Position numbers and translations under genes: made by a program. The notes under the pieces are model-generated. The model made no database searches. It was not told the origin of the DNA and saw only the letters and a list, made by a program, of their open reading frames with translations. Positions 9,503-21,560 of a DNA stretch of 64,000 bases are shown piece by piece (the stretch's first letter is position 1; each line of letters starts with the position of its first letter). This DNA is from Bryoerythrophyllum caledonicum (Eukaryota; Streptophyta; Bryopsida; Pottiales; Pottiaceae), in NCBI GenBank assembly GCA_963971425.1, contig OZ020517.1, positions 14,789,297 through 14,853,296 of the forward strand, given 5' to 3'.

Positions 9503-12500
9503 ATGCCAGCAGCAGCCCCGGAGGAAGTTGAGGACTGTAAGGTCCTTGAGCCAATCTGCAGTCCTTTCCGGGTTGCAGGTTTTCATCGATTCTCACATAC
9601 CGAGTGTGTGTTTGATCTCCATATTCTTCACACACGAGCGACATTGAGCGCGCTTTGGACATTGAGCAAGGAGCTGAGAATGATGGTGCGGTGGCTTGCG
9701 TTCTTGTTGTGGTTATTCAGCTTTTCAACTTGGAAGGCGTTCTTTGTTGGCCTGTTTTGGAAGGCCCCCTCTCTTGGCGTCGCAGATCATGGTGTTGGGG
9801 AGCGGGTGTTGTCGGCCCATGATTGTGGGTTGCGATCGGATGTTGAAGTGGATGCATCGTCAGAACATCGAAGCAAACTTTCAGATAATCTTGCGAAAGT
9901 GCTCTCAAACATTTCATCAAATGAATCGGTGTCCATTAACTATGATGTTAGCGAATTTGGATATGGGCCATTGACATTCGAGGAGGATGCACAGGTGAAG
10001 GAGATCTTGGTAGCCATTGCCTCTTCCACTGTCGTTAGAAAGTTGGACTTATGGGACATTTGGCCAATGACATGGGAGGGAGTGTCAGAAGCCTTACTCT
10101 CCAACCGAAGTGTGAAAATATTATTAATTCGGGAATATGGGTTAATTGAATGGGTGTCAAGAGCGTTGTTGGAGAATACATATCTGGAGGATGTTTTTTT
10201 TGCTCTAATCGATAATGAGGGTGTGGTGTTGGTGAGCAATGTGTTGTGCCACAATCGGACTCTCAAGCGCCTTCATGTAGGTCTGTTCCAGATAGATGAA
10301 GAAGGATGGAAAGTGTTCCTTGATCCACTTTCAAGAGGTGATGACAATAATTCGGTCCTTCAGCACCTAGGTTTCTGCGTTCGACCAAGAGACGAGTCCC
10401 ATTGTGTTGGGCTCATTGGCAATATGGTTCGCAGAAATACCTCCCTCCTCTCTTTGTCCATTCGGAGTCATGTGGTTGATGGCACACGTTTATTTTCAAG
10501 TATTGGTGAAGCTCTTCATTTCAACAAGCAACTCTCATGTTTCAGTATTGGGTTGACCCGGACCGCATGTCATGGATGGAAGAGATTATTTACATCTCTG
10601 GTACCGGATGCACAGGGGCAACAGGCAAATATTAGTCTGAAACATCTCATTCTCTATGTTGATGGTGTACATAAGGTTGTGGAATATGATCACGATTCCT
10701 TGTATGACATGCTTCGGAGCAATAGATCCTTGATAAAATTTCATTGTTCTGGAGCGCCCTTCGACAAGAGAGTCCATATAGTTCAGCTCTTGGAAGCTTT
10801 GAAAGGCAATAAGTGTTTGGAGATATTGGACTTTTCTCATTGTAAAGGTGTGAAAGGTCGGAAAGTGTTGGGGGCAATTATGGATCTTCTTGATGAAAAT
10901 AACTACTTGAAGGAGATCATCTTATTTGAAACACCGTTGGGGAATGATGGAAGTGGTGAAGTTGTGAAGGCAGTTCTAGAGAAGAAGGCAAAGGATCGGT
11001 CATGGGAAGTGGTGCAAGGCATGGCAACATCTACACCCACGTCTGGAAGGGTTTTCTTGTGTGGCGAGCCATATGCAGGCAAGCTTGTTTTCTTCACATT
11101 TGTTTGGTTTGAAAGCCTATCTATATTGTTGCTAAAGTTTGTATTAAGATTGATAGACTTTGAAAGAATGTTGTATCTTTGATTGGCTATGAAATTTGAG
11201 TTGTAAGCATGTTAGAATTTTGAATGTGATTGCTGGAATTGTAGAGAATGACTTGTTTCCGTCTGATTAAACATCTAATGCATTTGTTCTAAGATTGAAT
11301 AAATTATTTACTTGGTGAAGTAGTTTTTGAACTTGGAATTGACTTGGTTTGATACACTGCTGAAATTCAGTAAAGAGTGGTAATTCAACTATATGTTTGA
11401 TCATTGTTACACTTTGTTAATTTAACCATGTACGAGAGCAATACATAACCATGAGGATGTTCAACTAATTTTGAACATGCCTCCATTAAAAATCATGTAG
11501 ACAATTATGTTTACATATTTATAATACTCTTCAATTTCTTCAATCTACCTACTTCCTATGGTTGTACATCGCCTTGTGTAAATTTCCCATACCAAACTAT
11601 TAAGTGTAACAATTGCTTACTTGACTAATCACCCATTGAGTACATGTTTTGATGTCACAATACACTAATCTAATCCTCTCATATGCAAGAGTGAATTGAA
11701 TTGGATATTTTCAATGACTTGAACATAGTATCTTACAGGTAAAACTACTCTTCGCAAGACAATCATGGAAAATTATTTGAGTGCAACTCTAAAACGATCA
11801 AGGACAACAAAAATGAAAGCGTTGTTTAAGAGAAGAAAGGGAGATGAGACACTTCCCAGTGGCAAAGGTATTGATGAAAAAAGAACTCGAGGAATTGAGG
11901 TTCACTACTTGGCATGCGATGATGTCGCCATGACTATATGGGACATGGCTGGACAAGAAGAATACCATGCTTTCCATGATTTGGTGGTTCCAAATCTTCC
12001 AATGAGTGGAAGTTGTTGTTCATTTGTGCTTGTATGCAACCTTGCATACCATGATGATAAACCACATCACTTGAAGAACATGGAAGAGATCATCTCGGAG
12101 CTCCAATATTGGTTGAAGTTCATCGTTTCCAACACAAGAATTTCAAATCTATATCAACCTCATGTGACAATAGTGTTCACTCACATTGACGAGATGTGCT
12201 CCTGGCATCCAAGTCGTTTGCTTCCCAGGATTAAGGAGTTGAAGCAGAAATTTGATGGGTTCGTTGAATTTGAAGATCGTGATTTTATGATTAATGCAAA
12301 GACGTACGAAGACTCGGTTGATGGCGTGTTCAATGCCATGGAAAACCACTTGCGAGGTCTATTGGCAAGGGTGCCCAAAACTATTGCAGCTTGTGACAAA
12401 CTACAAGGGGTCATTGCCAAGAGGATCAAAGACAATCCACGTGAGTTGGTTGTGGATTGGGAATTATTTTCCAAGATTTGTGACGAAGTACCAGAGTTAC

Positions 12501-14835
12501 AAATGATGGATGCATTTGATCCAAATTTGGTGAAGAGGAGGCAAGAATTTGCTGCTATGTCTCTACATGATAGGGGCCATGTGATGTTCCATGAAGACCT
12601 CAAGATTGTCATTATGAATCCCCACTTGTTTTGTCATGACATCATTGGTGAGCTCATGAACGGGGAGAAGATGTCAAGGTACAAGCCAAATGTGCAATAT
12701 GGCATTACAAAGGGCGATCTTGAAATGGTATTGGCAAGCACCCTTGTAGTTGTTGAACACAAGGTGGCCTTGGAGGATGTATTGCAAGTCATGCAAAAGA
12801 TGGAACTTTGCTATGAGCAAGAGGATGGAACTCTTATGATTCCATCGATACTATCGGATGGACATGGGAAGTTCGATTGGCCAATGAAGCAGAAGCTTAG
12901 ATCCATCTACAGGTTCAGTGGAAGGAGGTTGACAATTGATGATAAAGAGAAGACAATCCTAAGTCCTGGTTTTTTCCCTCGATTGCAAGTAAGTTGTCAT
13001 GTTCTCCCACATGCATACGTTACTTGCTTATCAGAATCTTGTCATGTCATAATTATTGAATTGGTGGGTTGATCTTAAATATTTGTGTGGGTTTCAATTA
13101 ATATTGTCATAAGAACTTAATTTCGTAAATGTTGATTACATATTGTAGTGCTTGATGACTTCTTGCAAACTTAGTTGTTTGAGGGGTTGTGTAATGTGTG
13201 TTTTATGTCTTATATTTCATCATGGATGGTGAAGTTTCAAACCATCAATATATGTTAGATATAATAAAATTGTAAAAGTTGATATACTTGTCTTTTGTAA
13301 TTAGACAACGTTAGTGGAGAAGTTTTTTGTTGCGTGTATCACAATTTAGTCTTTATTCTTTACTTTGAGTCTTCATTTCATCTCCATTCCTTGAACTTTG
13401 TTATGCATCAGTTCAGTGTTCAGATTTCAATTTGCTTGTGCAGGTTTTTCTACGGAAGGATTTTGGAAGGGCATGTGAAATTATGAAGAACATGATTAAG
13501 TTCGTTCACAATGGGATTGAGGTCATTATTGAGTACAATGGATCTCCTGCTTTTGATATTGATATAATGATGCGGTCAAATGGAAACGAAAAGTCCATGA
13601 ATGAGCTTGATTCTCTTCAAAGGCGCCTCATCAATATCATTGTTACATTCTGTGCAAATCGTACATTGGGGTGTCCAGGAGTGAAACTTGTGGAGCTTAT
13701 CATGCGGCCATCATGTGTAGAAGATCTTGTTGAGCACAAATACAGGTCCAAGCAAGTTGTTATGGTAGAGTTCTTGAGACAAATGGTGTTGCTCCATGGT
13801 GACCTTGCTTTGAAGTTTGATTGGCCTAGTGAGAAGCCGATACTACATATGGGTTGTGATGACGCTAAAACATTGCTAGGTGAGCAAATGTCTTATGACG
13901 TGTCGACTGAGCTTATGTCTAATCTGAAGACCATTGAATGTCAAATTTCGTCGAGCAAGGGATCAATGGATGCCATTGGGAATGCAAGGACAATGGGCAT
14001 TTCAAAGGTTTCAAAACCATCACATGTGACCAACGAAGACTTGTCAATCAAGTTGGAAAGGCTTGGAGTGACAATGATTCAAAGATTTGATAGAATCGAT
14101 GAGACATTGGATTGTAGATTCAACAGGCTTGAAGACACAATGCAAGAGATCAAGTTGCTTCAAGAGAAGTTGTTGCCAAGAGTATGTAGGAGAGTGGATG
14201 AGTTGATGACATTCACGATGGAGTTTCAACAACATAAATATCCTCGCCTTCCTCATTTCAGGAAGCGTGAAAATGGTCGTCTTGTAGTCAAAGTGATCCC
14301 TGGGATGCAAGAGTATGTTCTCCACTTGTTGTGTGAACACAAAGATGGATTCCACATTGTCGAAGATCAGGAAGGATGTGAATTATCAATTGGTACGGAG
14401 TCAACTCGAGCATTTCAAATTGCTCTTAGACGTGGACTAAAGATTTTGACAGTCTTGTTGAAGGTGGGGGCACATGTTGGAGCGGGCATGGGTTCAATGG
14501 TCCCAGACCTTGGAAAGGTACCCCTACTTGTTTTGGATACACCGGGGATCGGACTTGATGAGGTGAATGTGAGTACAACACGAATTCTAATGGATGAAGT
14601 GAAGCCACACGTTTTACATACAGAAGAGAAGGCTGCTGAGCAATGGTTGATAGATGTATTGAAAGACAAGTGCCCAACTAGCCTTGATATCAAAACCAAG
14701 TTCAAGCTTCAAAAGGTCAGGTACCTAGAGGAAGATGGTGGAGCTGGATGTGTGGCATGGATTTGTGACAAGCACTTTGTGGAAGGTATACAAAGCAAAA
14801 CCTTGGTATTGTTGCCTAGTGACTTGGCTAATTGA
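9503..14835 (+). CDS. LRR-Roc-COR (ROCO family) protein
   Basis: Three coding exons, 9503-11078, 11739-12988 and 13444-14835, join in frame to about 1,405 residues. The first in-frame ATG after a TGA is at 9503; a hydrophobic segment (about residues 60-85) may be an anchor. Residues 120-510 are ribonuclease-inhibitor-like leucine-rich repeats. The Roc GTPase follows: P-loop GEPYAGKTT (about 520-528), switch II DMAGQEE (about 594-600) and THID (about 673-676) in place of NKxD. The COR domain spans roughly 770-1050 (LSPGFFPRLQVFLRKDF), then a coiled-coil-prone stretch (RFDRIDETLDCRFNRLEDTM) and a C-terminal domain of unknown role. No kinase domain is present. ROCO proteins are dimeric GTPases acting in signalling; ligand and partner are unknown. 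Intron 1 begins with GC rather than GT and interrupts the P-loop codon for glycine. Confidence 0.9.
11079..11738 (+). other. GC-AG intron splitting the P-loop
   Basis: The donor is GCAG|GCAAGC and the acceptor TCTTACAG|GTAAAACT. Only this junction restores the Walker A lysine and two threonines (AGKTTLRK); reading on into the intron gives a hydrophobic frame ending at 11182. The GC donor with CAG before it and AAG after it is the usual form of this minor intron class. Confidence 0.85.
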
Positions 14836-17800
14836 ATTTTATTATGTAGTGTTAGGATTGGTAGTCAATATGTAATGAAATATTGTAGGAATGATAATGT
14901 AGATGGGATATGGTAGAATGAAGCTGTGAAGTTTGCCAAGTAGATGATGAATGAGAAAGTCAACCATGTGAAGAATCCATCATATAAAAGAATGGGTTTC
15001 CATGTGGAGACTCTGTATCGGACCTCTTTATTTTCCAATTGGTGTTAAAGTTAGAAGATGGTGATTGGTTTATGCTTCAAGTAATGGTTTGAGTTGTTTT
15101 ATTAGATTGTATCACAAGGTTCTCTTTCATCAATGATATTGGAAGCCATGAAGGATGGAATCATAGAAGTGTAATAGTTGTTTGTAATGAATGGTTCATT
15201 GTTATATTTTACTTTTGGTTGTTGCCTAATTTAGCATATATAGTTTGAGGTAGAGTCATTTCAATTCGACACTTGACTTTCTTTATTATTGTAATATAGG
15301 AAAGTCAATCTTACATAAAATAATCCAAGCAAATTTAAATGTACACGTTATAATCGGTTATGGATCTTTTCGTTTAATGTATTTGTAGCTTAAGGTCACA
15401 TGAAGAAAATAAATGTAATGTTTTTCCAAGTTTAACCTAGGGATTCTTCTTTAGAAAATTAGAGCAATTTGGTTTACTTTTAGTTAAATCAATTTGACAG
15501 TATCAATAGTAATTGCTTGTTATAATCAAATTGATTCCCATCCATGATGATCTCAACATGATCTCAACATCCAATCAAGATGTTCACTACATCCAATTGA
15601 ATTCCCTTGCGTATGCAGGATGCATTAATTACAAGTTACAGACTCCACTCGAGTCAATTTACAATCTCGATTTCGACTTACAGACAATACTAAATCCATC
15701 TACTTGATAAAGGTTGATCAAACCTTTACAATTACAATGTATTCAATTATGTCACTGCCACCACAATCATCTGATTGTTATATAAATCATCTATTTGAAA
15801 TAGCCGGCCAAACTTACATCAAATAGAATGTAACCTAATTAATCAACTACATTTCCTAATGGCAACTCTCTGTCTATCAACTCTCTGGATCTTCTCGTGT
15901 AGTGACACCTCCAGCCCACATACACACACATCTAGTTGATGATCAGTTATGCCATATCTACCATAGGGTCGTCACCTCTATGATTAACTTATCATAATCC
16001 AGTAGATTGTCACGGTTGTACTCCCACCAAACTCTGACTCTACATAAACTTCTTTACTTAATCAACTTGATGCGTCTCTCAAGACGATTTCCTCTTTATT
16101 GGACCTCTCTCAAGACTCAACAATTATCTATTTTACATCTCCAATTTACGGCCTCTCCGTAATCAGTTAGCATGTAAACAAATCAATTAGATAGAGCCAC
16201 ATGTCACAAAAACCATATCCAACATCGCAACGTGCATCCAATAGATCACAACATCGACTTGATACCATGTGTAATAGCAATACAATTGATAGAATCTACA
16301 CAACAACATTATTATAATATGAAAAGTCTACAATCGAAAGAGTGATCAAATTGGATTTGAAACAAAGTGGTGACTATCACTCGAAGATCTATCGCTAAAA
16401 TGCAAAGTGAATAGTGTTTTTCTCTTCCTCCTCATCTATCATATAGTACTTACATATCGCAACTCTTCATATTCTAACTTCTCCATGAAGCCCTTTCCTA
16501 CCTTAACCACCTAAACTACATCATTCATCTATCTGAATCACTTTATCATGGTAAAACAAACTTTTAGTTGATTTGGAGACCTTATTTACACTACAATTGT
16601 AAGAACTACATCAAATTGGAAAAGTCACTACTACAATTACATTGATTGGTAGACATGTACACGTTTAAGGAGAAGTTGAAAATGACATAAGTTCCATGAT
16701 TCCATTTGTTCAACTTTTGCCACAAATGTTCAACCTTAATGCGAATAAAATGTGACATGTATTTTTATCTTGGGCACCTTGATTTTTTTAACATGTATCT
16801 ACAAGTTTTGCAGAAACTTCTCTAGCTGAAAGACCTTGATATAACAACGTTGGATTGAAGAGTCAGGTTACTATGTGGCATTCAAAGTTCAACTTGATAC
16901 ACACTAGCTGGAGGTGTCAAGAGTTTGAGTGACCTCAAGTTGTCTTTACAATATTATTTTGTACAAGTTCAATTGACACCTTTGTTAGCGGTTTTTGTGT
17001 TAAAGTCATGTATAAAGTCACTCAAAGTTTTGATAAGACACCTCTATTGAAGTAAAATATGTTTACTCTAAGTAGTCATCAAATCAGAAGAAGAATCCAA
17101 CCTCAAGTTGTTCATCAAAATTTGCTAATTGACCATGAAATATTTGGCACAAGATCATCTTTATGTTGATTACATGTGTGCTGAGATTCAAGGCCAGAAG
17201 ATGAATACGTAAAACCATCTTCTAAATCCACCAACATATGTACCTATGAATAACAATTTTGAATATCTTGTTTTGTATTCATCATGTGGCCTTGGAATTT
17301 AGCACACTTGTTATAAACATAGAGAGCCAAACATCTCACGGTAAATTTTTAAAATTCAGCCCTAAGGAGGGTGTCAAAGTTGGTAGCTGTGAATGGTATA
17401 CAACTGCACATCTTGGTAGATTTTAAGTATCATTTTTTGTATTCATCTTCTGTACTCGAAATTTGGCACATATGTTTCCAACATGGAAATGATCGTGCTG
17501 AAATGTACCCACTGTGTAGATTATATTTTGCCTAATCTATTATGCTCGTAAATTCTCCCGGGTTGGGCGTTGAAAGTTTAATTATATACAAAAGTGACCA
17601 TTGTATTTATGATCCATGAACATAGGCTCAGGATTGGATGGAATACACACTTTATTCACACTAGCCAGTTCTTATCATTGTTTCCTCTTAAACATTTCAG
17701 TGGAAGAGCATATAAATGCACACTCCATGCACATGGTATTTCATATACAGAAGACCCAATCTGCCAGGACTTGCCCAATTTATCATGGTCCGCTGTCAAT

Positions 17801-18576
17801 GTGAGAAAGGTCAATTATGAAATGTGTGTGATAGGGCATATCAACCAACATTTTAACATTTGTGAGACACCTAAACTTATAATAATAACTCCAGCTCCTT
17901 GTCCAGCACAAGTTGTTCTTGTGGTTCACATTTTGGCTTAAGTTATTCAAATTTCACCACTTATGTAGTTGTACTTGATGTTGCCTTTGTCTCGTGTGCT
18001 CTGACTTGGTCCTTCTTGTGAATGAAGGAATTTGAAGTTTGACTCCGTCACTATGCAAAAAATGATAAATGGTGTCATGAATTCAAATTGTCTTGCTCGC
18101 CTCTAGTAAGTTAGAGTGACCCATAACCAATCTTTTATCCTCTAAAGGCCCATTGAGAGTCCCCTTGGGGGGCTTTTGGGCCTTTAGGGGTTAAGCCGAA
18201 ATGGGGTCCAAAATCACATTGTATGTCAAAAGAAACAATGATGAAAGATGAAGAATTAGGAATGATGCTCAAGAAGTAAATTTTCAAATTTTAGTCTCAA
18301 AAGTACCAAATTGATACAAAATTTTAAAGCCCTAAATCCACGAGCGGCCTAGATTGCATTGTAGAGTATGTGGTACATGTCATATATTGGATTGAAATTT
18401 TGTGCCCTCCATTTTTTAATGCTAGGAACTGATAGTAAAGTAAAAGAAAGAAGGCAGGTCATGCATGACCCAAAACCGCACTGGCCTCTTAAGACATTTG
18501 AGCAAGGCCACCAATGATGAGTTCGGGTAACGTGAAGCAACCCAAATCTGCACACCTTCATGACCCAATGCCACTA
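14836..18576. other. AT-rich intergenic region, no gene
   Basis: About 3.7 kb without supported coding sequence. The first 400 bases probably hold the 3' untranslated region of the ROCO gene. A local hairpin at about 18140-18196 pairs 'cctctaaaggccca' with 'tgggcctttagggg' and abuts GGGGTTAA, resembling the TTAACCCCTAAAGG transposon ends seen elsewhere in the window. Confidence 0.45.
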
Positions 18577-18792
18577 CACTAAATATCACTTTTAGTGTGT
18601 TGCCCAGTAAATGACTTGTAAATGCTATAAGTTTTTACGTTAAGTGAATATTTTTACCAACTATGTTTATAATGATCCTTTATTTGAATACTATAGAGAG
18701 TTGTGCTCTTGGTAAAAATTGGCATCAAGAGTAAAAACTTATTGCATTTACAAGTCATTTATTGGGCAACACACTAAAAGTGATATTTAGTG
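18577..18792. mobile_element. CACTA-type MITE, copy 1
   Basis: About 216 bp with long terminal inverted repeats: CACTAAATATCACTTTTAGT at the left and its reverse complement at the right, extending about 60 bases inwards on each side. The interior resembles the elements at 28762-28982 and 59723-59929 (shared 'gctataagtttttac' and 'agattttta' motifs). CACTA ends place it with CACTA-superfamily MITEs. Confidence 0.75.
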
Positions 18793-19347
18793 TACTAAAT
18801 ATTTCTACTTACAACTATTCATATATCGATTGAGTTGTCTTGAACTTCAAGATTTCATGCATAGTCTACCAAACATTTTTGGGTGGTCGTGCACTTATGG
18901 GTTGTTCTGAGGTGTTTTATGTAACATACTAGTGGGGTACCCGTGTCCTCTCGACACAACATTTTTTTGTATTGAGTCCTCACCTCCCCGTCTCCTAGCC
19001 CTTTCCCTCCAATCCATCGTCCCCTTGTCCCCCGTCCCCGTCCCTTTTTTTTTGGTGGTTTTTCTTATCATGCTGACTTGGCAATAGTTGTTTTTTCCAA
19101 CCTGACCCTAGTTAGGAATTACTGATCTCCAAGGTTTGAGATTAGGGTTTCAGGGGGTCGATGCTCTAGTTGGAGGTTTGGGGTTGAGTTTTTGGGGATT
19201 TCGGGTTACCATATTGTTGATGGGTGAGATGTGATTGCATTTACAATGCAACAGAAGGTGTTGGAGCTTTTGCAACTCACTGGCCTTGATATTTGAGAGG
19301 ACACCTTTCTGATTGTGAGTTCGTAGTAGATCTGGAATTCTTTTATT

Positions 19348-19584
19348 GTGTCCGTTTCTCAGTTTGTGTGGATTAGGTTTCGACATAGTATGATGATTTT
19401 GTGCCCTTTGTCACCAAAGATGATGGATACAAATGACTTTACAGTAGTCATTTGTCAAGTTTGTGCATTCATGCACCTATTATGCTATGCCGACTCTGGG
19501 AGCAAGAACTTTAGGTCAGTGTTACTAATCAATATGCATTCGGTAGTTACGAATCGGTATGCATTTTCAGTAGGGTTAAAGTAG
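19348..19584 (+). repeat. Shared Helitron 3' segment, copy in B
   Basis: The block 18960-19600 is duplicated at 21810-22500 in Helitron A with few differences. Both copies keep a 78-codon open frame (MSVSQFVWIRFRHSMMILC...) antisense to the element. Conservation here follows from recent common origin, so I do not call it a gene. Confidence 0.6.
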
Positions 19585-19689
19585 GCTGAATTTGGGTTAA
19601 AGTTCAGGTTAACGACCCGTCATCACCACTATTTTGCCACACTCCTGCAAGTGCGTCCTGTGGTCTTGATGAGAACTCAGCTTCGTCGT

Positions 19690-20115
19690 TATCATCAATG
19701 GAAATACCATTCTTCTCGCTGGGGTCTTGATTTACACTGCTCATCCTCATCATCTTCAGCTTTTAGATTATTGTCAGTCGCACTGCTACTTCTTGAAGGT
19801 CTGGGCATGGTCGGAATTTGTTGGCTAGGACCACCAATCAGGCCACGCTTCGCGCCATTCAAGGCCCAGTGACCTTCAGGCATCGTTAAAATCGCAGAGA
19901 GCCATGCTCATGGGAAGACAGCTCCTCTTCCACTTTGACGTGATTATTAAACAGAACAGGTACTTGCTTATTTCCGTTGGTAAAAACGGATCCAGCAGCG
20001 GCCGGTGATGGACGCCAAGGCTCTCCGATCCTGGCGTTCCCTTCCAGTTTAGGCCGCCAGGAACCGTCGCTTTCAGCTCTACTTCAGTGATATCTTCATC
20101 AAGACTTTTCACCTG
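19690..20115 (-). pseudogene. Exon-like cargo of unknown family
   Basis: On the minus strand one stretch reads VKSLDEDITEVELKATVPGG then LNWKGTPGSESLGVHHRPLL (after a CAG acceptor), and a second reads GAKRGLIGGPSQQIPTMPRP with an acidic run EDDEDEQ, ending REEWYFH and a stop. The second looks like a C-terminal exon. I do not recognise the gene. It lies downstream of the HMG-CoA reductase piece in Helitron B. Confidence 0.4.
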
Positions 20116-20389
20116 ATATTAACGCCAGAGGTTGTCAATTTGAGTGGACAGACTGACAACAAATAGCCGGCATCTTAACTTGAAATCACAGCATATCATA
20201 CAATAGCGAAATTTTATGCAGAGAGGCTGTTTCAAACTCAAATTTCATTGCAACAAAAGATCACGGCAATCAGAAAACCACACGAAAAAAATCCAGAACA
20301 TCAACATCACCCTGCCACTACAAATCAAAACCCCCCCTCCTTCCATACAAAACCAACACTTTTGTTCACACTGTGAACATTGTCATTAC

Positions 20390-20875
20390 ACGATCCGCAA
20401 ACGCACGAACCTGTTGAACATGAACATGTGCGAGATGGTGTCGAAGTTGTTCGGATCTTCCAGAAAGAACTTGAGCTCTGCACAGCGCTTGACAGTCGGG
20501 AAGCGAACGACGGGCGCTCGCGCCATACCATCTTGCAACAGGATGCTGCTGGCGCCACCGGACTGATAGATGGTCCGGTGTGAGCTCAACCGCGCGGCGG
20601 CGGATGGCCGCGGCGCGCATCGGATCTCCCAACTGCGTCTCCAACGTGGAGCTCGACACCTCCCCGCTGCTCACAGCGCGCGCAATGTCCTCGTACTCAT
20701 TGTCCTCCAGCCCGATCCCCATCAACTGCACGGGCATGGCCTTCGGACCCGCCGGAGCCATCTGCATCGCCTCACACCCCGGGCTGCGCGTCTCATCGTC
20801 TAACTCCCACCCCGACTTCCCGATGAACCCCTGCGCGTAGTCGATCCCAAAGAACCCTATCAGGTAGACCTTGAA
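20390..20875 (-). pseudogene. Captured HMG-CoA reductase fragment
   Basis: The minus strand encodes VYLIGFFGIDYAQGFIGKSG, the second membrane segment of plant HMG-CoA reductase, then a variable linker, then [18 protein letters not shown] and [20 protein letters not shown], the start of the lumen-distal catalytic part. After an internal deletion and frame change it resumes with [19 protein letters not shown] and [15 protein letters not shown]. The enzyme makes mevalonate for isoprenoids at the ER. Here the catalytic core is mostly missing and the frames do not join, so it is a passenger in Helitron B, lying directly downstream of the MenG piece. Confidence 0.88.
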
Positions 20876-20884
20876 ACCCGAGCA

Positions 20885-21265
20885 CCTCCTCAGTCTCACT
20901 CCTGTTGAAATCCAGAATCGCCGCCTTCTTCCCCGGCTTCAGCACTCTCCGAATCTGCTCCAGCGCAATCGCCACGCTCGCCACGTTCCGCAGCCCGTAC
21001 GCCATCGTCACGGCGTCGAAGCTGTCCTCCTCAGACGGCAGCGCGAGCGCGTCCCCGAGGCGCCAATCGACCTTGGACGCGAAATCCCGCCGGGCGGCGA
21101 CATCCAGCTGCTCCTGTGCGTAGTCCAGCCCGACGACGCTCCCCGAGGGGGGTTTCACTTTCTCCGCGAGGAGAAAACTCACGTCGCCGCTCCCGCAGCA
21201 GATGTCGAGCGCGTTATCTCCTCGCTTGGCGCCGCTACAGGACACCGCCATGCACTTCCACACGC
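20885..21265 (-). pseudogene. Captured MenG/UbiE-family methyltransferase fragment
   Basis: About 120 codons show the class I methyltransferase fold: AVSCSGAKRGDNALDICCGS with SAM-binding motif I (DICCGSGD), SVVGLDYAQEQLDVAA, DALALPSEEDSFDAVTMAYG, LRNVASVAIALEQIRRVLKP and AILDFNRSE. This matches demethylphylloquinone methyltransferase (MenG), the last step of vitamin K1 synthesis in plastids; a mitochondrial COQ5 origin is less likely but possible. The N-terminus and C-terminus are absent, and it runs into the HMG-CoA reductase piece at about 20875-20885. Helitron B cargo, sense orientation. Confidence 0.85.
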
Positions 21266-21384
21266 GCAGTGGAAACAATCGAGTTTCAATGTTCAATGTT
21301 TATGAATTCAATGTTTATGATTCAATGTTCAATGTTCAATGTTTATGACTGATGCAAAAACCCTAACTGCGATTTTTCAGTCGG

Positions 21385-21560
21385 GTATCCCAGCGCCTTG
21401 AGCAGGAGCGCGGCCTCGTGCGGCGTGAGTGGGCACCCGCCCCGCTTGCACTTCTCCTCCCCGTCGATCTCCTTCTCCTTCCAGTGCTTCATCCCGTACC
21501 GCATCTGCCTCAGCTCCTCGGACTCCGCGGCCGACAGCCCGTAATCACGTTATCTCGACG
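21385..21560 (-). pseudogene. Captured plant O-fucosyltransferase fragment
   Basis: The minus strand gives [20 protein letters not shown] and [13 protein letters not shown], then after a one-base slip in a G run [19 protein letters not shown]. The pattern HWKEKEI...CPLTPxE...LxALGY is a signature of the plant GT106/DUF246 O-fucosyltransferase family (Golgi, cell-wall glycosylation). It is frameshifted and truncated. First cargo segment of Helitron B. Confidence 0.75.

Noticed and set aside
11079..11182. Continuation of the 559-codon ROCO frame to 11182
   Set aside because: It is intron sequence; ending there would cut the P-loop, whereas the GC-AG splice restores AGKTT and the full Roc domain.
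15500..17941. Several 60-115 codon frames in the AT-rich region after the ROCO gene
   Set aside because: No motif, no splice context and no codon bias; treated as chance.
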